A stretch of DNA of 64,000 nt from JAAELZ01 sp965237995 (GTDB taxonomy: Bacteria; Pseudomonadota; Gammaproteobacteria; Arenicellales; Poriferihabitantaceae), in assembly GCA_965237995.1 (NCBI GenBank), contig CBDEGO010000004.1, positions 1 through 64,000 on the forward strand. Reading direction: 5' to 3'. The number at the start of each line of letters is the position of its first letter. Position 1 is the stretch's first letter. Below, one piece after another: positions 7,865 to 17,017 of the stretch. The translations under genes and the position numbers were made by a program. Below the pieces are notes generated by a model that ran no database searches, had not been told where the DNA came from, and was given only the letters and a program-made list of their open reading frames with translations.

Positions 7865-9145
7865 TCAAGACCTATAAAACATCTCAGGGAGGAATAAGAC
7901 AATCTCTGGAAAAAATGTGATTAACAACAAAACGATAATCAGTGGAATTAAGAATGGCATTGTTGATTTAACGCATTTTTCAAAACTCACGCCAGATACA
8001 TCTGAGAGAACATAGAGAACCATCCCTACAGGTGGGGTTAACAGGCCTAACATCAAATTCAGTACAACGATTATGCCTAAATGTACTGGATCAATTCCAA
8101 CCATCGTTGTGATAGGAATAAGAATGGGGACTAATATGGTCATTGCTGCAATGGTTTCCATGAACATGCCCATTAACAAAACCAAGACCATGATAATTAA
8201 TAAAATCACGGTTTTATCATCTGAAAGGCTCAACAAAAAACCACCTAAGTGATGTGCAACCTGATTAGCGGTTAGAACCCAAGCGAAAACAGCAGCACTT
8301 GCTATTATCAATAATATTGCAGCGGTGGTTTCGATGGTATCCATCGCAACTCGAACAATATGTTTCCAGGTTAATGTTTTATAAACAACTACCCCTAAAA
8401 TTAGAGAATACATAACTGCGGCAACAGCAGATTCAGTTGGAGTAAAAACGCCAGTGGCAACACCACCAATAATAATTATGGGGGTTAGTAAAGGTAAAAA
8501 AGCTTTTTTAAATGTATCTAATAAAATGGATAATTCAAATTGACTATCCCTTGGGTAATTTCTTTTTCTAGCGTAATAGGCAATCATTACCATTAACGAT
8601 ACAGCCATCATCAAGCCAGGTACCAAACCCGCTGCAAACAGCTCCCCGATAGAAACTGATGCCATTACTCCGTATATCACCAAAGGCAAAGACGGTGGAA
8701 TTATGGGTCCAATAATTGACGATGCTGCAGTAACACCAACTGAAAAGTCATCATCATAACCCGCATCCCTCATCGCTTTGATTTCGATATTGCCTAGCCC
8801 TCCTGCATCAGCAACAGCAGCACCAGACATGCCCGCAAAGATAACACTCGCCCCTACATTGACGTGCCCTAAACCACCATGCATCCAGCCTACCAAGGCT
8901 CTTGCAAAGGCAAAAATCTTGGTTGTTATTCCTGCTGTATTCATTAAATGGCCCGCTAAAATAAAGAATGGAATAGCGAGTAGCGGGAAACTATCGATAC
9001 CATTAATCATATTATGAGCAAGAATGATTTCTGGTAATCCATCAATCAAGATATAAACCAGAGAAGCCAGTCCTAATGCAACAGCAACCGGCGCTCCAAT
9101 AATTAACAGAATAATTAAGGTAACAAATAAAAGGATAAGAGCCAT
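7865..9145 (-). CDS. dctM: TRAP transporter large permease (DctM)
   Basis: 426 aa, about 12 hydrophobic segments along the whole length, starting MALILLFVTLIILLIIGAPVAVALG. It contains the family stretch GMSGAAVADAGGLGNIEIKAM and a C-terminal GLLTPPVGMVLYV motif. It forms the sodium-coupled translocation channel of a TRAP uptake system in the inner membrane. The small-subunit gene ends 5 bp upstream. Substrate unknown; the neighbours suggest an organic or sugar acid. Confidence 0.92.
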   Translation of the reverse strand: MALILLFVTLIILLIIGAPVAVALGLASLVYILIDGLPEIILAHNMINGIDSFPLLAIPFFILAGHLMNTAGITTKIFAFARALVGWMHGGLGHVNVGASVIFAGMSGAAVADAGGLGNIEIKAMRDAGYDDDFSVGVTAASSIIGPIIPPSLPLVIYGVMASVSIGELFAAGLVPGLMMAVSLMVMIAYYARKRNYPRDSQFELSILLDTFKKAFLPLLTPIIIIGGVATGVFTPTESAVAAVMYSLILGVVVYKTLTWKHIVRVAMDTIETTAAILLIIASAAVFAWVLTANQVAHHLGGFLLSLSDDKTVILLIIMVLVLLMGMFMETIAAMTILVPILIPITTMVGIDPVHLGIIVVLNLMLGLLTPPVGMVLYVLSDVSGVSFEKCVKSTMPFLIPLIIVLLLITFFPEIVLFLPEMFYRS

Positions 9146-9150
9146 TGATA

Positions 9151-9699
9151 CTATTCCTTAATGTTTAATTTATCTGAATAAATATCACCTGCTGATGTTT
9201 TCAAATATCTAATAATATTTAAAACAGCAAATACAACTGTGGCAAAACAGGCTATGGCAATAATGTAATAAATGACGTTTTTAGGTACTCTAATAGAGAC
9301 CATGTTTTGAGTCGTCTCTCTGCCGAGTTCAAGACTTAACCAACTTAAAAAAGCAAAAAATCCCGTCACTAAAATTTCAACAAAAAGAACGGCACCTTTC
9401 ACTGCTTTAGCGCTGAGATAACGATAAAAGAACTCTAAAAAGATGTGTCTGCTATTTCTTACACAACTAATTGACCCTACAAAACACAATATGATTAGAA
9501 GATACCGAGCAATTTCTTCAGTCCAAGAAAGACTATCGTTTAGGATATAACGAGTTATAAACTGTAAAGCTACAATCACAGTTAAAGTAAAAAACAAAAC
9601 TAATACGGGAATATCAAACCACTTAATATCAGAAATATTACTGCTAACTTCGGCTTCAGTTTCTAACTCCTGAATAGTTTTCTCAGTGTTTGTGACCAT
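9151..9699 (-). CDS. dctQ: TRAP transporter small permease (DctQ)
   Basis: 182 aa with four predicted membrane helices (about residues 28-50, 65-83, 103-125 and 143-162). It carries the typical DctQ segment SWTEEIARYLLIILCFVGS. It associates with DctM in the inner membrane. It is separated from the binding-protein gene by a 67-bp gap holding a strong hairpin, and from dctM by 5 bp. Confidence 0.9.
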   Translation of the reverse strand: MVTNTEKTIQELETEAEVSSNISDIKWFDIPVLVLFFTLTVIVALQFITRYILNDSLSWTEEIARYLLIILCFVGSISCVRNSRHIFLEFFYRYLSAKAVKGAVLFVEILVTGFFAFLSWLSLELGRETTQNMVSIRVPKNVIYYIIAIACFATVVFAVLNIIRYLKTSAGDIYSDKLNIKE

Positions 9700-9717
9700 A
9701 GTTTTATCTCTAATAAG

Positions 9718-9748
9718 CTCCTGCCTTCCTTACTTAAGAAGGCGGGAG
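9718..9748 (-). terminator. Hairpin between TRAP binding-protein and permease genes
   Basis: 11-bp stem CTCCTGCCTTC / GAAGGCGGGAG (one G-T pair) with a 9-nt loop. It lacks a long T tract, so it may stabilise the upstream dctP message or only partly terminate. Confidence 0.6.
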
Positions 9749-9766
9749 AACTATTAAATACCCAAA

Positions 9767-10750
9767 TTAATTACCAGGAATGGCTTGTAATTTTTTGTAG
9801 TCTTCACCAGTGAATGGCAAACTAGGGTCGTTTAATGCAGGCGCTACTTTTGCAATGAAAGGAGCCCTATCTACTTCATTTACCTGGATGCCTTCACCTC
9901 TAAACCAGTCTACTAGACTCTGCTCTGCTTTGATGATTTCTTCAGTTGTCCACTTGGCAGCTTCTTTCAATTCTGCAATAACTACTTGTTGATCATCAGC
10001 GCTTATCTTGCCCATCGCTCTTTCTGAAACAATCGTTACAACCGAATCTACGATATGGCTAGTTAGGTTTATATTAGTTTGAACCTCATAAAAACGCTTA
10101 GCTTTAATTGTTGTTAAAGGATTCTCCTGGGCATCTACAACACCTTGCTGCAACGCCAAATATACTTCAGCAAACGCCATTGGTGTTGGGTTAGCGCCAG
10201 TTTCTCGTGGGAAAATCACGAATGCTGGTGCATTTGGAACACGAATCTTCAGATTCTTCATATCATCTGTAGTTAGGATTGGCTTGTTTGAAGTAACGTG
10301 TCTTGCGCCGTAGTAATTTAGTGCTACTACGCGTGATTTATTGTTAGTCGCGTTATTGTAACCAGCAGAGATTTCTTTAAATAAGTCACTATCTCGGTAG
10401 TTTTTCCAATGGTCTAAGCCTCTCAAAGTAAATGGGAAGTTGGTCATTGAAATCGGACCGTAAGCCGCACCAGCAAAACCAGCACCCGTATAAATCATAT
10501 CAATAGAACCAAGCGCCAAGCCTTCGTTGATAGCCACTTCTTTACCAAGTTGCGATGCAGGGAATACTTGAATTTTTACTCTCCCATCGGTAGCTTTTTC
10601 AATTTTCTCAGCAGCCATTTCAGCGGCTTTATGTAGCGGGTGACTCACCTCATATACATGAGCAAACTTAAACTCTTCTGCAGCCTGCACACTCAAGCTA
10701 CTCAATAAAACTGTTGCGATAACAGTAGTTATACTTTTTAAAATCTTCAT
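9767..10750 (-). CDS. dctP: TRAP transporter periplasmic binding protein (DctP)
   Basis: 327 aa with a signal peptide at residues 1-23 (ITTVIATVLLSSLSVQA, then AEEF). The mature part follows the DctP pattern: FKFAHVYEVSHPLHKAAE near the start, LKIRVPNAPAFVIFPRETGANPTPMAF in the middle, and GVVDAQENPL, a stretch conserved around the ligand pocket. It captures the substrate in the periplasm for DctQM. It is first in the transcription order of the TRAP operon, 114 bp after tctA. Confidence 0.92.
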   Translation of the reverse strand: MKILKSITTVIATVLLSSLSVQAAEEFKFAHVYEVSHPLHKAAEMAAEKIEKATDGRVKIQVFPASQLGKEVAINEGLALGSIDMIYTGAGFAGAAYGPISMTNFPFTLRGLDHWKNYRDSDLFKEISAGYNNATNNKSRVVALNYYGARHVTSNKPILTTDDMKNLKIRVPNAPAFVIFPRETGANPTPMAFAEVYLALQQGVVDAQENPLTTIKAKRFYEVQTNINLTSHIVDSVVTIVSERAMGKISADDQQVVIAELKEAAKWTTEEIIKAEQSLVDWFRGEGIQVNEVDRAPFIAKVAPALNDPSLPFTGEDYKKLQAIPGN

Positions 10751-10864
10751 TTTATTTCTCCTCAGGAATATCTAATTAAACAACTCATATAAGTTGCACC
10801 AAAATTTAACGATCACCACCTTATAAGACTTTTTAAGATAGCTTCGCTAACTGTTTATGCTTCT

Positions 10865-12412
10865 TTAATCTGAAGCAGAATTCGTTTCAACGCGAGTTTT
10901 AGTCTCTGTCTCCGTAATGCTTTGCTCAATCTCCCGGAGTTTTTTGAATTTTCTATAGCTAGCAATTGCCATCAAAACCGCAAGAATTAAGAAGGCAACA
11001 CTGATCGGCCGTGTGAAGAAAATACTGACGTCATCTTGAGATAACATGAGAGACCGGCGCATATTCTGCTCTGCCATTGGGCCGAGAATCAAGGCGAGTA
11101 AAATAGGCGATACAGGGAATTTGGCGTGCCCCATAAAATAAGCAAGCACGCCTATACTCAATGCTAAACCCACATCAAAAAAACTAAAACGCATTGAATA
11201 CGACCCCACAATACACAATAAAAATATGATTGGAGTTAGCACTTTTACATCTATATTGATTAATTTTGCGAAGAGCTTTGCACCACTAAGGCCCACGATA
11301 AGCAATACAATTTGGCACAGTATCATGCCGGCAAAAATAGGATAGACAATATCTAAGTGATCTCTAAATAATAGCGGCCCCGGTTGGAAACCGTGAATGG
11401 TTAGTGCACCTAACAATACTGCGGTAACCGCATCGCCTGGCACGCCTAACGTCAGCATAGGAATCATTGCGCCTCCTGTGGCGCCATTATTAGCCGCTTC
11501 AGGAGCAGCTACGCCCTCTAACGCGCCTTTACCAAACTTTTCAGGTTGTTTAGACGTTCTTTTAGCTTCACCATAAGCTACAAACGCAGCAACATCTGCC
11601 CCAAGCCCAGGAACGCTGCCAGTCATCGTGCCCATACCACCTGATTTCACCATAGTGGGCAGAAGTGATTTCACTTCTTTAAATGATGGCAAAATTTTAC
11701 CAACCTTAGACTTTACTTGGGGCACTAGTTCCATTTTTTCGATATTGCGAAACACTTGCGCAAAACCGAACAAACCAATGAGTGCGGGTATGAACGTAAC
11801 CCCTCCTAGTAAATTGTCACTACCAAAAGTAAATCTGGGTACGCCAGATAAAGGATCAAAACCTATGGTGGTTATCAATAAACCAAACAAAGCGGCAATG
11901 CCTCCTTTAAGCAATGATTCGCCAGAAATTGAAATGATCATTGTGAGGCCAAAAATTGCTAAAGCAAAAAATTCTGGTGGGCCAAAGCGCAAACCAAATT
12001 GCGCAATTTGTGGAGCTAAAAGTGCCATGACCAAAGCACCAATTGCACCACCGATGAACGAAGCGATGGTTGCAATACCAATAGCCTTTCCCGCCTCTCC
12101 TTTTTGAGATAAAGGATAGCCGTCGATAAGTGTTGCTGCAGCAGCTGGAGTGCCTGGCGTTCTTATTAAAATGCCTGAAATAGAACCGCCATAAATTCCT
12201 CCAGTAAAAATCCCCATCAACATTAACAAGCCTTGAACGGGGGGCATGCTGAAGGTAAAGGGTATTAACAACGCACAACCCATGGTTGCAGTTAGTCCGG
12301 GTAAACAGCCAACCATAATTCCAGCTGTAACGCCAATTAGGATAAATAAAAGGCCTGATGGGTCGCTAAATATGGTTTGGAATGCACCCAACAAAAGGAC
12401 AATGCTTTCCAA
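10865..12412 (-). CDS. tctA: Tripartite tricarboxylate transporter large permease (TctA)
   Basis: 515 aa with about 11-12 hydrophobic segments. It carries family motifs GCLPGLTATMGCALLIPFTF near residue 34 and GSVPGLGADVAAFVAYGEAKRTSK near residue 261. It is the channel subunit of a TTT uptake system, driven by an ion gradient. The gene follows tctB by 35 bp. Substrate unknown: TTT systems import diverse carboxylates, not only citrate. Confidence 0.92.
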   Translation of the reverse strand: MESIVLLLGAFQTIFSDPSGLLFILIGVTAGIMVGCLPGLTATMGCALLIPFTFSMPPVQGLLMLMGIFTGGIYGGSISGILIRTPGTPAAAATLIDGYPLSQKGEAGKAIGIATIASFIGGAIGALVMALLAPQIAQFGLRFGPPEFFALAIFGLTMIISISGESLLKGGIAALFGLLITTIGFDPLSGVPRFTFGSDNLLGGVTFIPALIGLFGFAQVFRNIEKMELVPQVKSKVGKILPSFKEVKSLLPTMVKSGGMGTMTGSVPGLGADVAAFVAYGEAKRTSKQPEKFGKGALEGVAAPEAANNGATGGAMIPMLTLGVPGDAVTAVLLGALTIHGFQPGPLLFRDHLDIVYPIFAGMILCQIVLLIVGLSGAKLFAKLINIDVKVLTPIIFLLCIVGSYSMRFSFFDVGLALSIGVLAYFMGHAKFPVSPILLALILGPMAEQNMRRSLMLSQDDVSIFFTRPISVAFLILAVLMAIASYRKFKKLREIEQSITETETKTRVETNSASD

Positions 12413-12447
12413 TTAATGTTTCCTCAAGTTCAGCATAATAACGTTTC

Positions 12448-12915
12448 TTATATTGCCTTATAGAAGATGCCTTCAGGCAGTGGTATTTTTAAAAAATAAT
12501 AAAAAAGGCCATAAACAGCAGTAGCAACTAAAATACTGACAAAGACTCTAATCCAAAGTATTTTTTGACCAAGGTATGTCATGACAACGAATAAAAATAA
12601 AACCGTTGAAAGATAAAACCCTAAAATATTCATCAGAAATACATAGCCGATTGCCATCACCAATGTAGCGGCTGCACGGATAAAACCTTGCTTGTTTATT
12701 TCTTCAAGACTTTTTAAAGCCTTGCCACGAAAAGCTTGAATGATTAAAGCCACTGATGCTAATAGCATCATAAAGGACAAAACTTGAGGAAAGAAATTGG
12801 GCCCATAGCCGTTAACGCCCCTCCCTGCATATTGTTGCTCAGCATACAAGTAGATGACGACACTCAATATACTCAAGACGATGCCCACGCCTATATCGAT
12901 ACGTTTACTGTCCAT
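12448..12915 (-). CDS. tctB: Tripartite tricarboxylate transporter small permease (TctB)
   Basis: 155 aa with four predicted helices and the usual N-terminal segment GVGIVLSILSVVIYLYAEQQY. The following GYGPNFFPQVLSFMMLLAS matches the TctB signature of Gly, Pro and aromatic residues before helix two. It is a poorly conserved membrane partner of TctA. The call rests largely on its place between tctC and tctA. Confidence 0.88.
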   Translation of the reverse strand: MDSKRIDIGVGIVLSILSVVIYLYAEQQYAGRGVNGYGPNFFPQVLSFMMLLASVALIIQAFRGKALKSLEEINKQGFIRAAATLVMAIGYVFLMNILGFYLSTVLFLFVVMTYLGQKILWIRVFVSILVATAVYGLFYYFLKIPLPEGIFYKAI

Positions 12916-12938
12916 GGTGTTTCTTAAAAACTAAGAAA

Positions 12939-12962
12939 CAACCCACCGTGAAAGGTGGGTTG
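12939..12962 (-). terminator. Hairpin between tctC and tctB
   Basis: Perfect 9-bp stem CAACCCACC / GGTGGGTTG with a 6-nt loop, followed on the minus strand by a T-rich stretch (TTTCTTAGTTTTTAAG). Probably a partial terminator or message-stabilising structure that favours the binding protein. Confidence 0.7.
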
Positions 12963-13004
12963 CCGCATGTGATTAACTAATAACAATTCTTGTAGAATTT
13001 AAAA

Positions 13005-13958
13005 TCACTTCTTAAGTAAACCTACTGCTTCTAGCGTTGGCTTTAGCGCTTTCTCCATTCCAGCTAAGAATGCTTCAAAACCTTTAGCATCTTCATATAC
13101 CAGCATCAGGCCGACACTTTTTGTGAATTCTACGAACTCAGGATCATCAAACATTTTTTTGAAGCCAGCTTCTAGAACTTTTACACGATCAGCAGGTACA
13201 CCTTGTGGTAAAGCAAGCCCACGCCAATCTAAAACTGGAGAGTCTAATTTATAACCCGCTTCTTCCAACGTGGGTGTATCAGGGAAAGCGGGATGACGCT
13301 CTAGAGCATTCACAGCAAGAATTTTAACTTGCCCCGCTTCGCTTAACTGCTTCACCTCATCGATACCCGTCGCAATCAAACTTACATGGCCACCTAACAA
13401 AGCTGTACGTGTTGGCGCACCTCCATCAAAAGGAATGTAGTTGAATTTTGTATCATGTAAGACCGCCATAGATGACGCTGACAAGTGCCAAGCAGCGCCA
13501 GCACCAGTATGACCAAGAGTTGCTACACCTGGATTTTCTTTAGCATACTTCATTGCGTCATCAAGAGTTTTAAACTGAGAATCCGCTTTAACACTTATTG
13601 CCGCTGAACTTTGGTTTAGTAATTGCAGTAATTCAAAGTCACGATAAGTCATGTCAGATAGACCCATCAAGTTATAAGTACTCAGGCCGAAAGTGATCAT
13701 GCCCACAGAATAGCCATCAGGACGTGCAAGCTTAGTTGCACCCATACCAATAGTACCTTGGCCACCTGTTTTGTTAACAACGTTGACGTTTACACCAAGA
13801 TATTTCTTACCATGTTTAGCTAGGGCACGAGCAATAGTGTCAGTACCACCACCAGCAGACCAAGGTACAATTAACGTTATATCTTTTTCTGGGAAGGCTG
13901 CCGAAGCAGAGGTTGAGAAAGCGAATATAGCCACGAACAAAAACAAAAACTTTTTCAT
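13005..13958 (-). CDS. tctC: Tripartite tricarboxylate transporter binding protein (TctC/Bug family)
   Basis: 317 aa with a signal peptide at residues 1-20 (FLFLFVAIFAFSTSASA). The mature start FPEKDITLIVPWSAGGGTDTIARAL is the family signature; the Gly-rich loop after PW contacts the ligand carboxylate. The later segment LGHTGAGAAWHLSA is also typical. It is the first gene of the TTT operon and divergent from the IclR regulator, which probably controls it. Confidence 0.92.
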   Translation of the reverse strand: MKKFLFLFVAIFAFSTSASAAFPEKDITLIVPWSAGGGTDTIARALAKHGKKYLGVNVNVVNKTGGQGTIGMGATKLARPDGYSVGMITFGLSTYNLMGLSDMTYRDFELLQLLNQSSAAISVKADSQFKTLDDAMKYAKENPGVATLGHTGAGAAWHLSASSMAVLHDTKFNYIPFDGGAPTRTALLGGHVSLIATGIDEVKQLSEAGQVKILAVNALERHPAFPDTPTLEEAGYKLDSPVLDWRGLALPQGVPADRVKVLEAGFKKMFDDPEFVEFTKSVGLMLVYEDAKGFEAFLAGMEKALKPTLEAVGLLKK

Positions 13959-14031
13959 TTTAATGCATCTCCTAATTGTTTAAGCAATCTATATAGAAAC
14001 CAGCCAACGGAAGTACAAAGGACTAGTTTCC

Positions 14032-14092
14032 AATTAGACAATTCTAATTATGTTTCATATAATGAAACGTCGTTGCGTATTATTGTACGCAA
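14032..14092. promoter_or_regulatory. Cluster of dyad operators upstream of tctC
   Basis: Three dyads in 60 bp. 14032-14049: AATTAGA / TCTAATT arms. 14052-14068: perfect GTTTCATATAATGAAAC. 14073-14092: TTGCGTA / TACGCAA arms. The middle one is nearly repeated next to iclR, so it is a good IclR-site candidate in the tctC promoter. Confidence 0.6.
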
Positions 14093-14173
14093 TGGATAAT
14101 TTAGTACGTTATTTAAAGCTTGTCAAACAGAAAGTAGTACGTAGCTAGGATTCATTTCTTGACTATTGACCTA

Positions 14174-14190
14174 GTTTCGTAATATGAAAC
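14174..14190. promoter_or_regulatory. Probable IclR operator overlapping the start of its own gene
   Basis: GTTTCGTAATATGAAAC, with 7-bp arms and one mismatch, resembles the dyad at 14052-14068. It ends 4 bp before the IclR ATG, where a ribosome binding site would be, and no Shine-Dalgarno is visible. Binding here would block transcription or translation start directly. Confidence 0.65.
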
Positions 14191-14194
14191 AAAA

Positions 14195-14983
14195 ATGAAA
14201 GAAAACAACATAAAATTAAATACCATTGGTAAAGCAATTAAAGTATTTGAAGCCATACAATCTGCAAAGAAACCTATGAGTATTAAAGAAATTTCAGACG
14301 CTGTTGGTTTGAACAAATCTTCCATTCATCATCACATAAAAACATTGACCGAATTTGGCTACCTGCAACAGAATCAGGACACACGAAAGTACGACATCGG
14401 TTTGAATCTTGTAAGAGTGGGCCAGGCCTACCTACAAAGACTCGATGTGCGCGAAAGGGGACATTTATTTCTTGAAGAATTAAGTAAAGAACTTAATGAG
14501 ACCGTGCACATGCTTGTGCTAGATAATGAAGAAGCTGTGTATGTTGATAAGGTAGATGTAAATCACCAAGCCGGCGCACTACAATGTTCCTCATTCATTG
14601 GCTTGCGCACTGATGTGTATTCAACCGCTTCGGGTAAAGTATTATTGTCGAATTTAGAACGCGGCTCATTGGACAACATTATAAAAAACCTACAAATACT
14701 TCCAATTACATCCTACACACTAACAAACATTCGTGAATTCGAGAAAGAACTAGCACTAACCAAAGAGCGTGGCTACGGGCTAGATCTACAAGAGCATTCC
14801 TTAGGTTTACAATGCATTGCTGTACCAGTGATAAATTTACATTCTCAATGTGTTGCAGCTATTAGTGTTTCCTGCCCTATTGCAACAATTTCTAGAGAAA
14901 TGTTAGAAAACGAAGTGTTAGAAAAATTAAAAGTAACGGGTAATAAAATATCTTTAGCGATGGGTTATATACCTATCGTTTAA
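14195..14983 (+). CDS. IclR-family transcriptional regulator
   Basis: 262 aa. The N-terminal winged helix covers about residues 8-70 (AIKVFEAIQSAKKPMSIKEISDAVGLNKSSIHHHIKTLTEFGYL). The C-terminal IclR effector domain covers about 85-255, with the typical TASGKVLL and ERGYGLDLQEHSLGLQCIAVPV segments. It lies between the divergent TTT operon and the kdgK-eda pair and probably senses a sugar acid such as KDG. Two similar dyads in its upstream region support autoregulation. Confidence 0.9.
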   Translation: MKENNIKLNTIGKAIKVFEAIQSAKKPMSIKEISDAVGLNKSSIHHHIKTLTEFGYLQQNQDTRKYDIGLNLVRVGQAYLQRLDVRERGHLFLEELSKELNETVHMLVLDNEEAVYVDKVDVNHQAGALQCSSFIGLRTDVYSTASGKVLLSNLERGSLDNIIKNLQILPITSYTLTNIREFEKELALTKERGYGLDLQEHSLGLQCIAVPVINLHSQCVAAISVSCPIATISREMLENEVLEKLKVTGNKISLAMGYIPIV

Positions 14984-15105
14984 TTATTTATCAGTATAGA
15001 GCTTGTTAAGCCTATATCATTAAAACCCTTATTGCATCATACATCCGATGACATCTACACTATTCATTTCAGATACAAAACAGATCCATTAAGAGACCGC
15101 TTTAT

Positions 15106-16020
15106 ATGAAGTCATTATTAGGCATTGGTGAATGCATGCTTGAATTATCGTCTGTGCAAAACAATCTTTGGCAACAAAATTTTGCAGGAGATGTATTTAA
15201 TACACTTTGGTACGCAAAAGCACTTTCGTCGGACGATAAATCAATCAATTTTTTTACTGCGATTGGTGATGATCATAGCTCCAACGAAATGCTATCTTTT
15301 ATCAGAAGCTCTGGTATTGCATGCTCTGGCTTACCTAGAATAAAACATGGTGTACCCGGTTTATATCGAATACATCTTGATGGAGCTGAAAGATCATTTA
15401 GCTATTGGCGAGATACCTCAGCTGCAAGACAATTCATGAAAGAACCTGGGGTACTTTGGGCTCAAGTAGCCAATGCTGACATCGTTTACATATCAGGCAT
15501 TACGATGGCGATCTTACCGGACTCTGACGCTGAAGTTCTTCTAGCTGGATTACGCGCGGCTCTAAAGCCAGATGCTATTATTGCCTTTGATCCGAATATC
15601 CGTGCTCGTCTATGGGCTAGCAAAGAAAGAATCAAAGATGTTATCTCTAGAACTGCGGCAATCTCTGATCTTGTTCTCCCCAGCTACGAAGATGAGCAAC
15701 TCACATTTGGTGACAAAACGCCAATGGCAACGGCAGAGCGTTATCAATCTCTTGGTGTTAAGCAAATCATTGTCAAAAATGCTGAAAATGAAACCTTATT
15801 TGCAGAGGCTGATAGAAGGGAATTCTTTTCAGTAGAGAAAGTTGAAGACGTTATCGACACAACAGCCGCTGGAGACTCATTTAATGGTGCCTATTTGGCA
15901 GAGTACATGGACTCTGGTGATATTTCGAAATCAATATCACAGGCACAAAAGTGCGCAGCTACTGTCATTTGTAAAAAAGGTGCTTTGATACCTTTTGAAA
16001 TGATTCAAACAATCAGATGA
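15106..16020 (+). CDS. kdgK: 2-keto-3-deoxygluconate kinase (PfkB family)
   Basis: 304 aa. The N-terminus (LLGIGECMLELS) followed by the Gly/Asp motif QQNFAGDVFNTLWYAKAL is the KdgK version of the PfkB signature. The C-terminal catalytic motif is DTTAAGDSFNGAY. It phosphorylates KDG to KDPG with ATP in the cytoplasm. KDPG aldolase follows 58 bp downstream, completing the route to pyruvate and glyceraldehyde-3-phosphate. No uronate isomerase or dehydratase lies nearby, so KDG may come from elsewhere or be imported. Confidence 0.88.
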   Translation: MKSLLGIGECMLELSSVQNNLWQQNFAGDVFNTLWYAKALSSDDKSINFFTAIGDDHSSNEMLSFIRSSGIACSGLPRIKHGVPGLYRIHLDGAERSFSYWRDTSAARQFMKEPGVLWAQVANADIVYISGITMAILPDSDAEVLLAGLRAALKPDAIIAFDPNIRARLWASKERIKDVISRTAAISDLVLPSYEDEQLTFGDKTPMATAERYQSLGVKQIIVKNAENETLFAEADRREFFSVEKVEDVIDTTAAGDSFNGAYLAEYMDSGDISKSISQAQKCAATVICKKGALIPFEMIQTIR

Positions 16021-16078
16021 GAAGTACATTAACTAGATGAAACAATTAGGTATTTTTATACAGTAAAGCTAAGACAAT

Positions 16079-16717
16079 ATGAACAATAAATTATTAACAC
16101 CGGAGCAGATAATGTCACTCTCCCCAATCATTCCTGTGATTGAAATTGATGACGTATCACTATCCATTGATTTAGCAAATGCCTTGATAGCTGGTGGCAT
16201 CAATGTTTTAGAAATCACCTTACGCACTTCAGCTGCTATCGATGCAATAAGCCTATTAGCTAAAGAAGTACCATCAGCAATCATTGGCGCTGGCACCGTA
16301 TTAAATCGTACTGATCTTGAAAAGGTTCGTGATGCAGGCGCTTCATTTGCGATTAGCCCGGGCTGTACTAATTCTTTATTAAAACATGCAAAAGATATTA
16401 ACTTCCCACTCATACCCGGTGTATCAACGGGCTCAGAAGTAATGAAAGGCCTTGATTTAGACTATACACACTTCAAGCTGTTTCCCGCTACGAGTGTGGG
16501 CGGTTTACTTCTTCTGAAATCCTTCTCCGGCCCCTTTCAACAAGCAAAGTTTTGTCCAACCGGTGGAATAAATGAGGGAAACTATCTAGACTTTCTTGCT
16601 CTTGAAAATGTGCCTTGTGTTGGTGGTAGCTGGGTTGCTACAAGCAAGTTAACTAATCAAGGTAATTTCAGCACAATTACTGAAATCACCCGATCAGCAT
16701 TGGCTAAGATAGAATGA
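16079..16717 (+). CDS. eda: KDPG/KHG aldolase (first copy)
   Basis: 212 aa, the normal length. It has the class I aldolase sites: Glu in LEITLRTSAAI, the Pro/Gly turn ISPGCTNSLL and the Schiff-base Lys in HFKLFPATSVGG. It cleaves KDPG to pyruvate and glyceraldehyde-3-phosphate. Paired with kdgK, it serves the sugar-acid branch. A second, clearly different copy lies in the edd operon at 19156-19806. The ATG at 16079 has no strong Shine-Dalgarno; a second ATG at 16112 is possible. Confidence 0.9.
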   Translation: MNNKLLTPEQIMSLSPIIPVIEIDDVSLSIDLANALIAGGINVLEITLRTSAAIDAISLLAKEVPSAIIGAGTVLNRTDLEKVRDAGASFAISPGCTNSLLKHAKDINFPLIPGVSTGSEVMKGLDLDYTHFKLFPATSVGGLLLLKSFSGPFQQAKFCPTGGINEGNYLDFLALENVPCVGGSWVATSKLTNQGNFSTITEITRSALAKIE

Positions 16718-16961
16718 TTTCTGGAATTTAGTATCCGTAATTGGACATTTTAGCATATCCCCTAAAAAATCCTATTTTGGTGACCTTTCGGTCAAAATAA
16801 TCGTATTAAGGGTTTAGATGACCGGCAACGTTCACCGCCCAAAGCAGGCGTTAGAAAAAAGCTTTGATTTCATCGTGAGCTTAGTATTAAATTATTTCAC
16901 CCGAATTTTTCTTAAATGCTAAGGAGCTAGCTGCCTCTTCCGTAAGGCGAGTTTGTAATCC

Positions 16962-16990
16962 AAAAAAAACGCGCCAACTGGCACGCTTTT
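16962..16990. terminator. Bidirectional terminator-like hairpin
   Basis: An A8 run, a GC stem around GCCA-AC-TGGC extended by CG pairs, then TTTT. It lies between the ends of the convergent eda gene and the unknown secreted-protein gene. Confidence 0.65.
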
Positions 16991-17017
16991 AATCATAACT
17001 TAGCTTTGCAAACACTG

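Noticed and set aside
11628..12278. Long frames on both strands within tctA
   Set aside because: Out-of-frame shadows of a well-defined membrane protein; composition unlike a real protein.
16773..16800. Imperfect hairpin after the first eda gene
   Set aside because: The stem needs a 3-nt bulge and has no T tract; the hairpin at 16962 is a better terminator.
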